DNA of 64,000 bases from Cyanophora paradoxa (taxonomy: Eukaryota > Glaucocystophyceae > Cyanophorales > Cyanophoraceae). Below, piece by piece: positions 24,274-35,645 of this stretch (position 1 is its first letter; every line of letters starts with the position of its first letter). The position numbers were made by a program, and so were the translations under genes. The stretch is from contig QPMI01000332.1 of NCBI GenBank assembly GCA_004431415.1, positions 1-64,000 of the forward strand, in the 5' to 3' direction. The notes beneath the pieces were generated by a model. The model did not search any database. It was not told where the DNA came from and saw only the letters and a list, made by a program, of their open reading frames with translations.

Positions 24274-27200
24274 ATGCCCAGCAACGCAGCAGCGGCATCG
24301 TCATCGCAATCGAGCAACCAACAGCAGTCAGCACCATCGAGCGGCCAGCAGGCGCCGTCCACCTCGAGCGGACAGGCGGCGAGTTCGAGCAGTAAGCCGC
24401 GTAATCGAAAGCGGCCAAATACTAGTGAACCGCCGCGGCCGCGCGGGCGCCCTCGGAAGCAGCCACCAGCACCTGCAGCTGTGGGCGCAGATGGCGCAGC
24501 AGCTTCAGAATCACAGCCAGCAGAGGCAGCGGCTTCGAGCTCGAGCTCGAGGCAGCAACAACAAAAGAAGGGCTCGGCCGCAGCAGCCGGCAAGCGCATC
24601 GACACCACCGAATTTCGCCACCGAGTCCAGCGGATGTTCGCCGAATCCCGAGGCGCTGAACCGGTCCCAGCAGCATCAGTGCAGCGCGTAACTTTCGAAG
24701 AATATCGAGCCGCTATACAGCGTGTGAAGCCCGGAGCGGTGCTGCTTTCTCGCGCCGACATCGAACACGTTAAGTACATCCTCGAAAACCCGGACGCGCC
24801 CGAGCCCAGCGGCAGCCCAGAGCATGTGAGGCGGGTGAAGAATTGGCGCGAGTTCATGAGGGGAAGTACACGCTGCGCGAGGTTCCAGATCCGACAGACA
24901 ACCTGACAGCGGAGGAGCTCGCCATGCCCAACCCGCGGCCAAGGCGCAAGCTTCGGCTGGTGGTGGAGAAGCAGGTTGACAACCGCTTGAAGCGAGGAAA
25001 TTCGGGCGACGCCCCCCCACTGGGCAGGGAGCTGGTGTGTGACGAGGACATTTTCATCTGCATCCAGGTGCGATCGCGTTACAACGCAATTCTCTGCGCA
25101 CGCGCAACGCATCTTCAACGCAAGCGTTGGGTTGCTAGCGTTGGACATTCTCAACACATGCGTTGACCATGCGTTGAACAGAATACATTTTAATTTTTAT
25201 GTCCACTGCATTGCACTGTTTGTGACGCGGTCATGATCGTGCGCAGCGCGAACACCTTGAGAGCGGGCACAAAGGTGGCACCGGTGTATACAACAATGCG
25301 AAGCAAAGGTACGCGATTCCTCGCTACCTGGTCCGCATCTACGTCAAGATTTGGTGAGTTTTCTGACCACAGACAAACCAATCGTGACTAAGACTCACCT
25401 GCGGTCGTGGGATGGGCTGCAGTCCAGTCTGCAAGCTCAAGAACAAGAGGAGGCAGCCCGACGGGATCCTCCATCCAATCAAGGTGATTGGTTTCTGGGA
25501 TCGGGCAATTGTCGACTTCTTTGAGATGCCCAAGGCATGGGGCCCTGCCCCGCATGGTGAGATGTTGTTATTGATGCGCCTGGCCACGTGTTAAAATTTA
25601 CCTGGGAGTTGCAGGAGTGGCTGCCGGGGTGGAAGTGGAATGAGAGCTCAGGCGAGCTCGAGAGGGTCTGGTACTGGGAGCAAGCAGTGCACGTGTGCCG
25701 GTACGAGAAGAAAATCCCGGATCCCGAATTTCCGGGCTGCTACAAGACGGTCTTTGTCACGGACGTCATTCCGCGATTCTGGGCATTTGTCCTGGCCATA
25801 AAGGTCAGTTTTCGGCACGGTCATGCGCAGATTTCTGCATCCGGTAACGAACAACGGCGAACGCAGGACCACTACACTCGTTTCCTCATCCTGGAGGCTT
25901 GCGAATCAAAGTGCGCAGGCGAAGTTGCTGATCGTCTTCGCGAGAAATTTGCCTACTTCGGCGCATGCACAATCCTGTCCTGCGACAACGGATCGGAGTT
26001 CAAGAATGATGTGAAATTCCCGATATCTCTTGTAAACTTCAATATTAATTATGTTAACGGAGTATGGCAGATCATGAAGGTCCTTATGGCGGCCTACCCG
26101 AACTCGTCCATCGCCTACGGGAAACCGTACACTCCAGAGCACCAGGGCTCTGTGGAGCGCGCGAACAGGGACTCGAAGCCGACGCTCGAGGCTATTTGCT
26201 ACGAACGCCGGAACCAGAATGCGGAGGACTGGGCGAACTGGGCCCTAGCCATTCCCGATGTATTTAAAATCCTTTTCATACCCCATTTGAAAATTCCAAG
26301 TGCACTGATCGATGCTGGATTCTCAGGCAATGGAGTCCCACAACAGCATGAAGTTCGCGAACGGGCACAAGATGACACCCATCGAGGCCATGACCGGGCG
26401 CAGACCTTCACGAAGGCCTTTGGGAATTGAGCCACCGTCGGATCCGACAAGGCCGTACACCGAGAAGGACATTGAGGACCTCCTCGGAGTGCGCAACGGA
26501 ATGTCTGCGCATCCCAACGCATGCGTTGGTAATTGTGTTGTCAGGTTGCAAACATGGAGGAAGTGAACAGAGTGTGCGATGACATGGCGAAGTACGAAGA
26601 AGATATCGCCAACGCTCTTCTGCAGAGGGCGGAGAGCCCGCTCTTGAAGGACATCCCGGTGTTCTACGTAGTAAGTGCCTTCAATTCATTGCAAATTTTG
26701 TCGCACTCTCATCCAACGCATTCTCAACGCATGCGTTGGACAGATCGATCAGTTTGTGCGTGCATTCGGAATGTCCAGGCATGCGCACGGCTTGCCGTGT
26801 ACAGAGACCAGATGAAGGCGTGCGCGGAGAAGCAGGGAGCAGGTCCTGTTATCTACAGTATCGGGATCGTGTGGCCGTCCTTGTCAAACAGCTCGGCATG
26901 CACGTCCTCCTACAAGCAAGGGTACCTGGGATCGTCACAGAAGTGGTGGACGTCCGGCATGGCCTCTACACGATCAGGACGATGGCGGGTTTCATTGACA
27001 CTCCCATTCAGGGAGCACAATTGATCAACATGAACCTCGTGGGCGGTACGTGCAGGGGTAGTCCCATTTGCACGAATGTTGCACACTCATCAAAGAACTG
27101 GTGCAGGGATGCAGACAATCTGGAAGACAATTGAGGAGAACCGTGCGAACAACATAATGAACGGCACCGTTCCTCTCATGACAGCATTCAAGAGCTTCTG

Positions 27201-28138
27201 TGGCCAGGCCCCCGGTCTCGACGTGGACCCGTGCAAGTGCAGGGATGGCTGCCTTCCAGAGAAATGCGGCTGTTTCACAAGCGGCCTGGTGTGCTGCTCG
27301 AGCTGCCAGTGCAGCAAGTACGGGTGCAAGAACAAGCGTGAGCGCATCTACCCGGAGACTGCCAGTGTCGGGGAGAAAATCATTCCGCGCCAGCGTGGCG
27401 CAACGGCAGAATCGATCGTCGCCGACAATGCAACAGCAGATGGCCCTGTCGACGACAAGTACGGCCCCATCCCGTCTGTTGATGGGATACGACGGGTGCG
27501 TTTTTTTAGCAACGCAAAGCACACGTTTGCGTTCTTCAATTCAACGCTTGCGGTGCAGTTGCGTTGGACTTCCTCTTCTAATTTCCTTTTTCTCGCAGCT
27601 TCTGGCCCCTGGCATGCACACCACCAACAAGCCCCTGCAGGCATTCCTCCGTGCTGCAAACCTGCCGCACACAGGTAACAAGGAGGCTCTCAAGCTGCGA
27701 ATTCTAGCTTTTCTCAAGAAAGAGGAGGAGGATGCCGCTCAGCATGCAGCCCAAGCAGCCGCAGCACGTGCAGCCCAAGCAGCCGCAGCCCACGCTCCGG
27801 CCCCGCCCGCCCCGTCTACTGCTGCGGCCCCGCCTGCCCCATCTCGCGCTCCGGCCCCGCCTGCCCCATCTCGCGCTCCGGCCCCGCCTGCCCCATCTCG
27901 CGCTCCGGCCCCGCCTGCCCCATCTCGCGCTCCGGCCCCGCCCGCCCCGTCTCCTGCTGCGGCCCCGCCCGCCCCGTCTCCTGCTGCGGCCCCGCCCGCC
28001 CCGTCTCCTGCTGCGGCCCCGCCCGCCCCGTCTCCTGCTGCGGCCCCGCCCGCCCCGTCTCCTGCTGCGGCTCGTTCGGGGTCGGCGTTGCTGTCGCCGT
28101 CCTCGTGCGCTGGCTGCATGTCCCGCCGCACGACGTAG
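24274..28138 (+). CDS. Transposase: AT-hook, rve-type integrase, CXC and SAP-like domains
   Basis: A multi-exon gene. The first exon is Ser/Gln-rich with an AT-hook-like PRPRGRPRKQPP; the first in-frame ATG is 24274, but the open frame extends upstream to at least 24142 with several Cys, so an extra 5' exon is possible. The integrase core lies at 25.6-26.4 kb: KTVFVTDVIPRFWAF then DHYTRFLILEACESKCA, the second-strand aspartate in ILSCDNGSEFKND and the glutamate in YTPEHQGSVERANRDSK (D,D-35-E-like, with introns between). At 27.2 kb a CXC domain follows (DPCKCRDGCLPEKCGCF, then CSSCQCSKYGCKN). A SAP-like helix pair is FLRAANLPHTGNKEALKLRI at 27.65 kb. The tail is ten 9-residue repeats; stop at 28138. 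Introns here have ordinary gt-ag borders. Other Ginger-like proteins also combine an integrase with a CXC domain. Confidence 0.8.
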
Positions 28139-28596
28139 AAGAAACATCCGGGACTGAGCTTCGGCAGCTTCCGAGACGCAGTCCTCAGATCGAGGGTGTC
28201 CGCCTCCGGATCGTAGAAGTACAGGTCCAGGCCCGCAGGTCCGACGGATTGCGTGAAGCGGAGCTGCCGCTCCGCATCCTTCAAGAGCTCCGCAGGCCAT
28301 CCCGTGCCTCCCTCGACCTCGATGGTCACCGTCGCTGCGTCACGGGCAAGGTGCACGCGCGGTCGGGCATCAGCGCGGCGCCCGGTGCGCGCCTTCGCAT
28401 CACAGCTCAAGAGTATCGAACCTTTGGTCGTAGTAAGGCCTCCGTTCTGCCGGCTGTCGGCGAGAACACGCACTTCGACTGGTTCCGCGGGCGCCTGCAG
28501 CTGCCCTGCGCGAGCCGCCGACTCTTCGGCTCCCGCAGCCGCTGCTGCGTCGCTCGACTCGCCTAGCTTAGCCACTTTGCCCTTCTTGGGCGCCAT
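27739..28596 (-). CDS. Second transposon protein, unknown family, C-terminal 9-residue repeats
   Basis: A single open frame of 285 residues from ATG 28596, running opposite to the transposase and lying inside the element. It starts MAPKKGKVAKLGESS (basic, possible nuclear localisation) and has an Ala-rich linker. A compact domain follows (VEVRVLADSRQNGGLTTTKG to ...LSPGCFFYVVRRDMQ) containing LDLYFYDPEADTLDL and predicted beta-strands. The tail is about ten copies of AAAGDGAGG/AGARDGAGG. I recognise no family. The lack of introns and the acidic, well-mixed composition of the first 170 residues argue for real coding rather than a shadow of the other strand. Confidence 0.6.
   Translation of the reverse strand: MAPKKGKVAKLGESSDAAAAAGAEESAARAGQLQAPAEPVEVRVLADSRQNGGLTTTKGSILLSCDAKARTGRRADARPRVHLARDAATVTIEVEGGTGWPAELLKDAERQLRFTQSVGPAGLDLYFYDPEADTLDLRTASRKLPKLSPGCFFYVVRRDMQPAHEDGDSNADPERAAAGDGAGGAAAGDGAGGAAAGDGAGGAAAGDGAGGAAAGDGAGGAGARDGAGGAGARDGAGGAGARDGAGGAGARDGAGGAAAVDGAGGAGAWAAAAWAARAAAAWAAC
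27794..28063. repeat. 27-bp minisatellite, exactly 10 copies
   Basis: Unit gccccgcccgccccgtctcc plus tgctgcg, with a variant carrying catctcgcgctccg. The ten units span 270 bp. The array codes for APAPPAPSR/AAAPPAPSP on the plus strand and AAAGDGAGG-type repeats on the minus strand, and is shared by the C-terminal tails of both transposon genes. Confidence 0.92.
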
Positions 28597-28704
28597 GTGA
28601 GGACCGCCCCGCCCGCTGCCGCAGTGCTGTCTGCCGGCTGCTGCTGTGCGCGCTACCTGTAGCTATAGTACTATTGCATCATACGCTGGGAGTCGTAGTA
28701 GCCC

Positions 28705-28813
28705 CCCCAACGCAAAGCTCCGGCTGCGCTGGCCGGCGCCTTTTTTTCTGCGATGGCTCAAAAGCGTGCGCCATAAAAATAAGATGGCGCGCCATTTTAT
28801 TTGGCGCACTACA
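28705..28813 (-). repeat. Right terminal inverted repeat (109 bp)
   Basis: Reverse complement of 23879-23987 with no mismatch. The absence of divergence implies a recent insertion or ongoing conversion between ends. Confidence 0.95.
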
Positions 28814-28930
28814 ATCGATGTCCCCGCGCCCACGCCCGTCCCTCATTTGTGCCCGCCGCACGATCCGATGATCATTGGATCGATTATACCACTGGGCGCA
28901 AGCTGAGGGGTGGGACGGGCGGGGGCGGAG

Positions 28931-31900
28931 CTAGGGGTTGGCGGGGAGGATGCTGCAGACGGAGGTGCCGTAGAGGCGGTCGAAGAAGAAGCAGAGCTCG
29001 GCGTCGGCATGCCTCGAGGAGCGCGACGCCAGCAGGCGCCCCGCCCCGACCGCCGCCTGGAGCGCCTCTGTGAGGCCGGCGCCGCGGGGCGCGGAGCCCT
29101 GCAGGAGCTTGGCCATGTGCAGGAGCCCGTTCTGCCGCTCGAGCGCCACCACCAGCGACGGCCCCGAGGCCAGCTCCTCCACCTGCCCGCCCCCTCTGAC
29201 CCCCGCCGCCACGGCCGGCGCGGCGGCCGCACCGTCTCGCGGGAGGCCGGGTGCCCGCCGGCGGCGAGGAAGGCGGCGGCGGCGTCGGCGGTGAGGCTCG
29301 CCGTGCAGAGGTTCACCAGCGCGAACTCGAGCCGCTGCGCCGCCTCTGCGCGGGGCTCGAGGCGGGGCGGGCGGGCGGGGGCGGGGCGGGGCGGACCGAG
29401 GAAGGGGAGGTGGGCGGCGTCGCGGAGGAGGGAGGGGGCGAGGAGCACGCAGAGGGTCTCCACCATCGACCCCTTCGCCCGCTCCACCCGCCGCCCCCGC
29501 GCCGCCTCGGGCCCCACCGCCGCCGCAGGCCACACCGCCCGGCACGCCCGCTCCTGCCGGGCGTGAGGGGGAGGGGCGGGCGGGGGCGGGCGGGGCGGGG
29601 CGGGGGCACGGCGTCGGCGGGGGAGAGGGAGCCCGGGGCGAGGTCGGGGAAGAAGAGGCGGGTGTCGCGGAGGGCGTCGGCGTAGGAGCGGGAGCCGTAC
29701 GCGGCGTTGCGGGCCGCGTCCCGCCCGAAGGTCGCCCGCAGCGAGAACTCGTCGGTGCGCTTGGCGATGACGGGGTCCTCGGGCCCAAGCAGCTCGAGCA
29801 GGCGCCGCACCGCGTTCTCCCGCCGCAAGCACACCGCCACCACCGGCTCCTCCAGCAGCAGCCGCACCCCCGCCCCCGGCCCCTCCTCCCCCGCAGCCGC
29901 CCCCGGCCCGAGGGCGGCGGCGGAGGCCGGGGATGGGGGCATGGGCTGGGCGTGGGAGGGGGCGCCGAGGAAGCAGGGGGCGAGGGCGGGGTCGCGGATC
30001 TGGGTCATGCGGAGGTCGAGGAGCTGGAGGCCGGCGTGGGCGATGTGCCGCAGCGCCCGCGCCAGCAGGCCCCGCTCCACCACGTCCCCCTTGAGCAGCG
30101 CCACCGTCAGCAGCGGCTCCGGCGCGGCCACGAGGCGGGTGAGGGCGGTGAAGATGGAGGCGCGCTCGGGGGGGCGCAGCTCCCGCCCCGTCGCCGCGTG
30201 CGCGTCCGGCAGCAGCTCCTCCTCGCTGAAGAAGGCGAGCACCTGGGCGCGGGCGGGGGCCGGCTCGGGGGCGGCGAGGACGGCCTCGCGGGCGGCCGGC
30301 TCGAGGGCGCCGAGGAAGGCCTGCAGGCCCGCAAAGGCCCGCGCCCGCCGCAGCGCCACCACCAGCGCCCGCTCCCCCTCCAGCGCCCCCGCCGCCCCGC
30401 CCCCGCCTCCCCAGCCCCTGCCGCCGGCGTGGGCGGGGCGCGGGGGCGGGGCGCGGGGCGGGGCACCGGCGGGGGGCACGAGGGCGGCGCAGTGGTGCGG
30501 CTCGAGGGAGGGGACGAGCTTCAGGCCGACCAGCTCGAAGCCGTGGCCGGGCTCGCCGCCCGGCCCGCGCGTGCCGGCCCGGCGGGGGCCTGGGGGCGGC
30601 CGGGGCAGGAGGAGGCGGGAGAGGAGGGCGGCGGGGCCGGGGGCCTCCCCGAGGCTCTCGAGGACGAGGGTGACGCAGCAGACCTGCTCGCCCTCCCCGC
30701 TGCCCGCCCCCAGCGGCGCCGCCCCGCCAGCGTCCGCTCCACGGCCTCCCTGCGGGGCGTCAGGCGGGGGCGGGGGGGGCGGGGGCGGGGGCCGGGCGGG
30801 CGGACGGGGCGGGGAGGCGGGCGAGGAGGGGCTCGAGGGCGGCGACCTCGGCGGCGGCGGCCTCCGCCGAGGCGGAGACGTGCACGGCCGCCTCCGCGGC
30901 GCCGGCGGCGTCGGGGCCGCCGAGCGCGGGCGCGAGGAGCGGGGCAAGGGCGCGGCGGGCGGCGTGGGCGTGGTGGAGGGCCCCTCCCGCCCCAGCACCG
31001 CCACCAGCAGGGCGCCCCGCCCCCCGGGGGCGCCAGGGCGGGGCCCCAGCGCAGGCGCCCGAGCAGCGCGGCGTCGACGGGGCGGCGGGCGAGGGCGAGG
31101 GGCGCGAAGCCGGAGCGGAGGAGGAGGGCGAGGGCGGCGGGGTAGGCGCTGGGGGGCACGGCGGGGCCGAGGGCGAGGACGAGGCGCTCGTGGGGGAAGG
31201 GGGCGACGAGGGGGAGGGCCTCGGGCAGGCGCCCCGCGGCGAGCTCCTCCTCCGAGGGGCGCCCGCTGAAGAGCAGCGCCAGCTCGAGCGCGAGCTTGGG
31301 GCCCAGGTGCCGCGAGGCCGCCGCGAGGTTGCGCGCCCGGTCCTGCCCGTAGAGGGCCCGCAGGCTGCCGGGGTCGGTGCGGGCGGCGATCTGCGGGTCC
31401 TCGGGGCCCAGGGCGTCCAGCCAGCGCCCACCGCCCCGGGGCCCCGCAGCGCCAGCGCCAGCACGGGGCCCCGCCCGCCCCGGCCCCGCCGCCGCCCCGG
31501 GGAGGCGAGGCCGCGCGGGGCGGTGAGGGAGGTGCGGGCGGCGAGGAGCTCGCGCTGCGTGGGCGTCAGGGAGGCGGGGGCGGGGGGCGGGGGCCGGGGC
31601 GGGCGTCGGGGGCGGAGGGGTAGAGGAGGCGGGCGGCGACGAGGTCGAGGCCGTCGGCGGCGGCGCGCTTCAGGAGCGCCGCGAGGCCCTCCCCGCCCTC
31701 CACCGCGTCCCCCTTCACCAGCACCGCCGCCGTCTCCGCCCCCGCCCCCTCCGCACCCGCCCCGCCGTACGTCCACAGCGCCAGCGGCAGCGTCAGGTGC
31801 CTGCGGCGGCTCGCGAGGCGGGAGAGAGGAGCGGGGCGGGGGCGGGGGCGCACCGGAGGCTCGTGGTGCGGGCGTAGAGGGAGAGGGGCCCAAGGGCGGC

Positions 31901-34900
31901 CTCCTCCGCCCCGTCCGGCCGCCGCACCAGCCGTGCCGCCGCTGCCGAGAGGATCTGCGGCGGGCGTCAGGCCGGGCCCGGGGCGGCGGGGCGGGCGGTC
32001 GGGCCTGGTCGAGGGGCGTGACGCGGAGGAGCTCGTCGAGGCGCGCCTGCACGCTCGGGCCGCCCCTGCCGCCGCCTCGGGCCCGGCGGGGCGGGGCGGG
32101 GGCGAAGCGTGGCGCACGGGCCGGGCTCCTCGTAGTGCTCGTCGTCGGGCAGCTCCGTCACCGCCGCCAGCAGCACCCGCTCCGGCGCCTCCGCCCCCGC
32201 CCCCGCCGCCCCGGCGCCCACGGCCACGCCGGGGCCGCCGCCGCCGGGCACGCTGCCGGCGGCAGCAGCGGGCTCGCGCTCATCGGATCGCACAGGACGG
32301 AGCTCGCGAGGCCGATGAGGCGGAAGGGGAAGCGGGGCGGGGGCGGCTGGCGGACGGCCGGCGGGGCGGCGGGGCGGCGGTGCCCCGGGGCGGCCTCGGA
32401 GGGCGGGGCGGGGGCGGCGTAGGCGGAGGTGAGCCACTGGAGGAGCTCGGCGGCGGCGAAGGGCGGGAGCTGGCGCAGCACGAGCGCCGCCACGCGCTCC
32501 GAGCGCAGCGCGCCCCGCTGGAGGGCCTCGCAGAGCTGCGGCGGGAGGGCGGCGCTCCCGCCCGGGGGCAGCCCCAGCACGTCGGGGACGACCAGGCGCT
32601 CGGCGGCCGCCGGCATTCGCCCGGCGAGCGCGCGCTCCAGCCGCGCGCCCCGCCGCCGCGCCTCCGCCTCGTCCACCGACGCCACCCCCGCCGACGCCCG
32701 CCGCAAGCCCGCCTGCGAAGCCTGCGCCGCCCGTCAGCGCAGCGCCGGCCGCGGGACAGCTGGGGGCGCGCCTTGGGCGGCTCGGGTGCCGGCTTCGGCT
32801 TCTCAGCGAGGGGGGCAGGAGGAGACGGGGCGGCGGCGGGGGCCGGGGCGGTCTTGGGAGAGGGGGCGGCCTTGGGAGAGGCGTTGGCCTTGGGAGACGG
32901 CTCGGAGGCGGGCGAGGGCTCTGGCGTGGGACGCTGGCCGGCTTCGCTTGCCGGCTCTGGGGCGGGGGCGGCGGGGGGCGGGGGCGGGGGCTCATCGGGG
33001 GCCTGCGGGGCGGGGCGCCCGCGGCTGGAGACGGCGGCGACGAGGGACTCGGGGGTCCACAGGGAGCCCGCCACCGTCCCCGCCCGCCCTGCCCCGCCCC
33101 CCGCCGCCGCCCCCGAAGATACGGCGGTGGAGGCCGGCGCGGGGGCGGCGGTCTGGGAGGAGGCGTCGCGGGGACCGGGGAGGGCGGGGGCGGGGGCGGG
33201 GGCGGGGAGCCAGCGGGGGGCGGGGGTGCTGGTGACGGAGTCGTCGGCGAAGTCGGCGTGGCGGCTGTTGATCACCTGCCGCCGCTGCCGGTTCCACTCG
33301 TTCACCTGCGCCCCCTCAGCGCCCGCACCGCGCGGCGGGGCGGGGCGGGCGGGGCGCGCCTCGCGCATGGTCTCCTCGCCGTCGGAGCCGCTGCTGCTCG
33401 GCGCCCGCGCCCGCGCCAGCGCCTCCATCGCCCGGCCCCGCGGCCGCCGCCCCGCCTCGGCCCCGCCCCGAGGCCCCCACCGCTGCACCCTGGCCCGGCG
33501 CGCCGGCCCCGCTGGAGACCTCGGGGGCCTGCGGGACGCGCGGCCGCGCGAGGACGTTGAAGCTCCCCGCCCCGCTCGGCGGCGCAGGTGCCTGCCCCGG
33601 GGCTGCCGCGCCGCTGGACGTCTCGGGGCCTTGCGGCACGCGCGGCCGCATCAGCACGTTGAAGCTCCCCGCGGCGCTCGCCGTCTGTCCGGCCGCAGCG
33701 GCACCGCTCGAAACCTCCGGCGCTTGCGGCACGCGCGGCCGCGCCAGAACGTTGAAGCTCCCTGCGGCCGCCGGTGCAGGGCCGGCAGCAGGCGCGGGGT
33801 CGGGCGGGCCGCCGCCGGTCGCCTGGCGCAGGTCGATGCGGACGGGGGCGATACCATCGCCGGGCAGCGGCGGCCTGCGCGCCTCGTCAGCGCGGAGGCC
33901 GGGCGCGGCGCTGCCGGCGCACCGGGAGGCGCGGGGGGGACGGCGGGCGAGGGCGGCATCGGGGGCGGGAACTGCTCTCCGGCGTTCGCCCGGAGCGCGA
34001 GGGAGCGCGGCGACGGCGCGTCGAAGACCGGAGGCGGCCGCGTCTCCTGCAGCCCCTCCGGCCAGCCGCCGCGCCCGCCCGGCGGGGCGGCGGGGGCGCC
34101 CTGCGTGCTGCGGGGCGTCGCGGGGCGGACGACGGGGCGGGCGGCGCGGGGCGCACATGGACTCGAGGGCGCGGAGGGCGCCGGGGATGCTGTACCCCTC
34201 CTCGCTCTGCGACCGGTGAGGCGGGGCGGGGCCGGCGGAAGCGGGCGCCGCACGTCGGTCGAGTCGGGCGAGAGGACCTCGTTGCCCGAGCTCTCCCCGC
34301 TCTCTTCCCGCCCCGCCGCCGCCGCCGCCGCCAGCCGCCGCACCCCTCCGCGGCCCGCCCCGAGAGGAGCGCAGAGCCGCGGGCGACGTCCTGCGCCCCG
34401 CGTCGGCTGCCCCGGCGCCCGCGGGGGCCGGGGCGCGCACCTCCGCCTCGGCGTCGCTCTCGGAGGACGCCGCCGCCGGTGCCGCAGCCGCAGACCCGGG
34501 GGCACGCGGCGGGGCCGGGGTCGGGGCCGGGGCCGGGGCCGGGGGTGCCCCCCCGGCGGCCCCTCGTCGTCGGAGAAGTCGCCCATGCGGAAGCGCTCGT
34601 AGTCCACCCCCGGCGCCGCCGCCGCAGCAGCGGCCGGCGCTGCCGCCGCAGCGGAGCTCGCCTGCGGCCTGCGCACGCCGGCTCGACGAGGGGCGCACGG
34701 CTGCCGGCGGGAGGGCGCGCACGTCCGGGATGCGGGGGACCGCGCTGCCGGCTCCTCGCCCTTCGGCGTCCTCCCCGTCGCCGCAACGGGCACGGAGGGC
34801 TTGCGGCCCGCTCCGGAGGGCTTCGCAGCGATGTTGCGCGGGGCGCTGGGGGGCGGGGTGGGTGCGAGGGGAGGCGGCGGGGGCGGGGCGGGGGCGGACC

Positions 34901-35645
34901 GGATGGAGGAGCCGGGGGCGTCGTCCTCGTCGTCCTCGTCGTCGCTGGAGGCGGCGCTGCTGCCGGCGTCGGCGATCGAGGGGAGGCGCGTCTGGATCTC
35001 CTCGTAGATGGCGCTGATGCTGCTCTTCAGGCTGTCGCTGAAGATCGTGAAGTCCGACGGCTTCGCCTCCGGCCCCAGCTCCACCCCCGACACGTGCTCC
35101 GGCAGCAGCTCCGGCAGCGCCGGGCGCTCCTCCGACGCCACCTCCACCGTCAGCCGCCGCCTGCGAGCCTCCGCAGTGGGAACGGCCGCAGCGACGACCG
35201 GTTCGGGGGCGCGAGCAGCCGAGGACGTCGCCGCGAGGCGCGTACTGCTCGCCGGCGCTGGCCTCGGCGCATGTGCTTGTGTTGCACTGGCGGCAGGCGC
35301 GCGGGAGTGGGCTGGGATCGCCGCCGTGCGAGGCGCAAGTGGCGCCCGCCTTGGCTGGGTCGAATGCGCGTCCAGCTGTGCCCAATGTATACGGCAGACA
35401 TCGGCTGTGAAGAGGGACTCGTCGACGTGCGGAACTCCGGCCTGAAAGGCACGCGTAAAGCGACGTAGGTCACGGCTCGCCCTGTCAAAGTTGAAGAGGT
35501 GACGCCTGTTCGCGGGCGTAAGCTGACGCGCACGCGTGGCGCCGCGGCGCCGCACCGGACGAAGAATTGAAGCGCGGACTCCTGCGCTCCCGGTAAGCTT
35601 TCGTACGGCATCACGGGACACGGACGCACCAGATCCCTCCCCCAT
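28931..35645 (-). CDS. Large protein with several degenerate nucleoside-diphosphate-kinase-like domains
   Basis: Starts at ATG 35645 (MGEGSGASVSRDAVRKL), 67 bp from the divergent CcdA gene. The first half (35.6-32.8 kb) is mostly disordered (Pro/Ala/Ser, acidic SSDDEDDEDD) and contains SFNVLxRPRVPQ repeats. After a helical block (RLVVPDVLGLPPGG, LPPFAAAELLQWL, 32.6-32.4 kb) come NDPK-like units: AVLVKGDAVEGGEGLAALLK, SLRALYGQDRARN (31.4 kb), then LLKGDVVERGLLARALRHIA with DEFSLRATFGRDAARNAAYG (30.1-29.7 kb), and a last partial unit ending at 28931. The NDPK signature NxxHGSD is altered (RNAAYGS, ARNLAAAS), so the catalytic His seems lost. Exons are separated by GC-rich introns and limits are approximate. 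A split into two genes near 33.4 kb cannot be excluded. Multi-NDPK proteins are often axonemal. Confidence 0.5.
33512..33768 (-). repeat. Three tandem coding repeats (SFNVLxRPRVPQ)
   Basis: Three copies of a roughly 59-bp conserved block, spaced 96-102 bp apart, each encoding GSFNVL[A/M]RPRVPQ[A/G]PE followed by SSGA. The translated motif is strongly kept while spacers vary, which suggests selection on the peptide or recent duplication. Confidence 0.8.

Larger units (their letters stand above)
23879..28813. mobile_element. Complete integrase-type (Ginger-like) DNA transposon, 4935 bp
   Basis: The element is bounded by perfect 109-bp terminal inverted repeats (23879-23987 and 28705-28813) that begin TGTAG and end CTACA. 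It is flanked by the direct repeat ATCGA (23874-23878 and 28814-28818), a 5-bp target-site duplication. Inside, the plus strand encodes an intron-containing transposase with a retroviral-type integrase core, a CXC domain and a SAP-like motif; the minus strand encodes a second protein. Base composition is clearly less GC-rich than the host genes. The TGTNR-type end and the integrase resemble the Ginger DNA transposons, which are related to Gypsy integrases. There is no reverse transcriptase, polymerase or capsid gene, so it is neither a retrotransposon nor a Maverick. Confidence 0.93.

Noticed and set aside
27794-28063. CRISPR-like array
   Set aside because: The units are contiguous 27-bp tandem copies without unique spacers and lie within coding sequence of a eukaryotic transposon.
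24274-28138. LTR retrotransposon or Maverick/Polinton interpretation of the integrase element
   Set aside because: The terminal repeats are inverted, not direct, and there is no reverse transcriptase, protease, DNA polymerase B or capsid gene.
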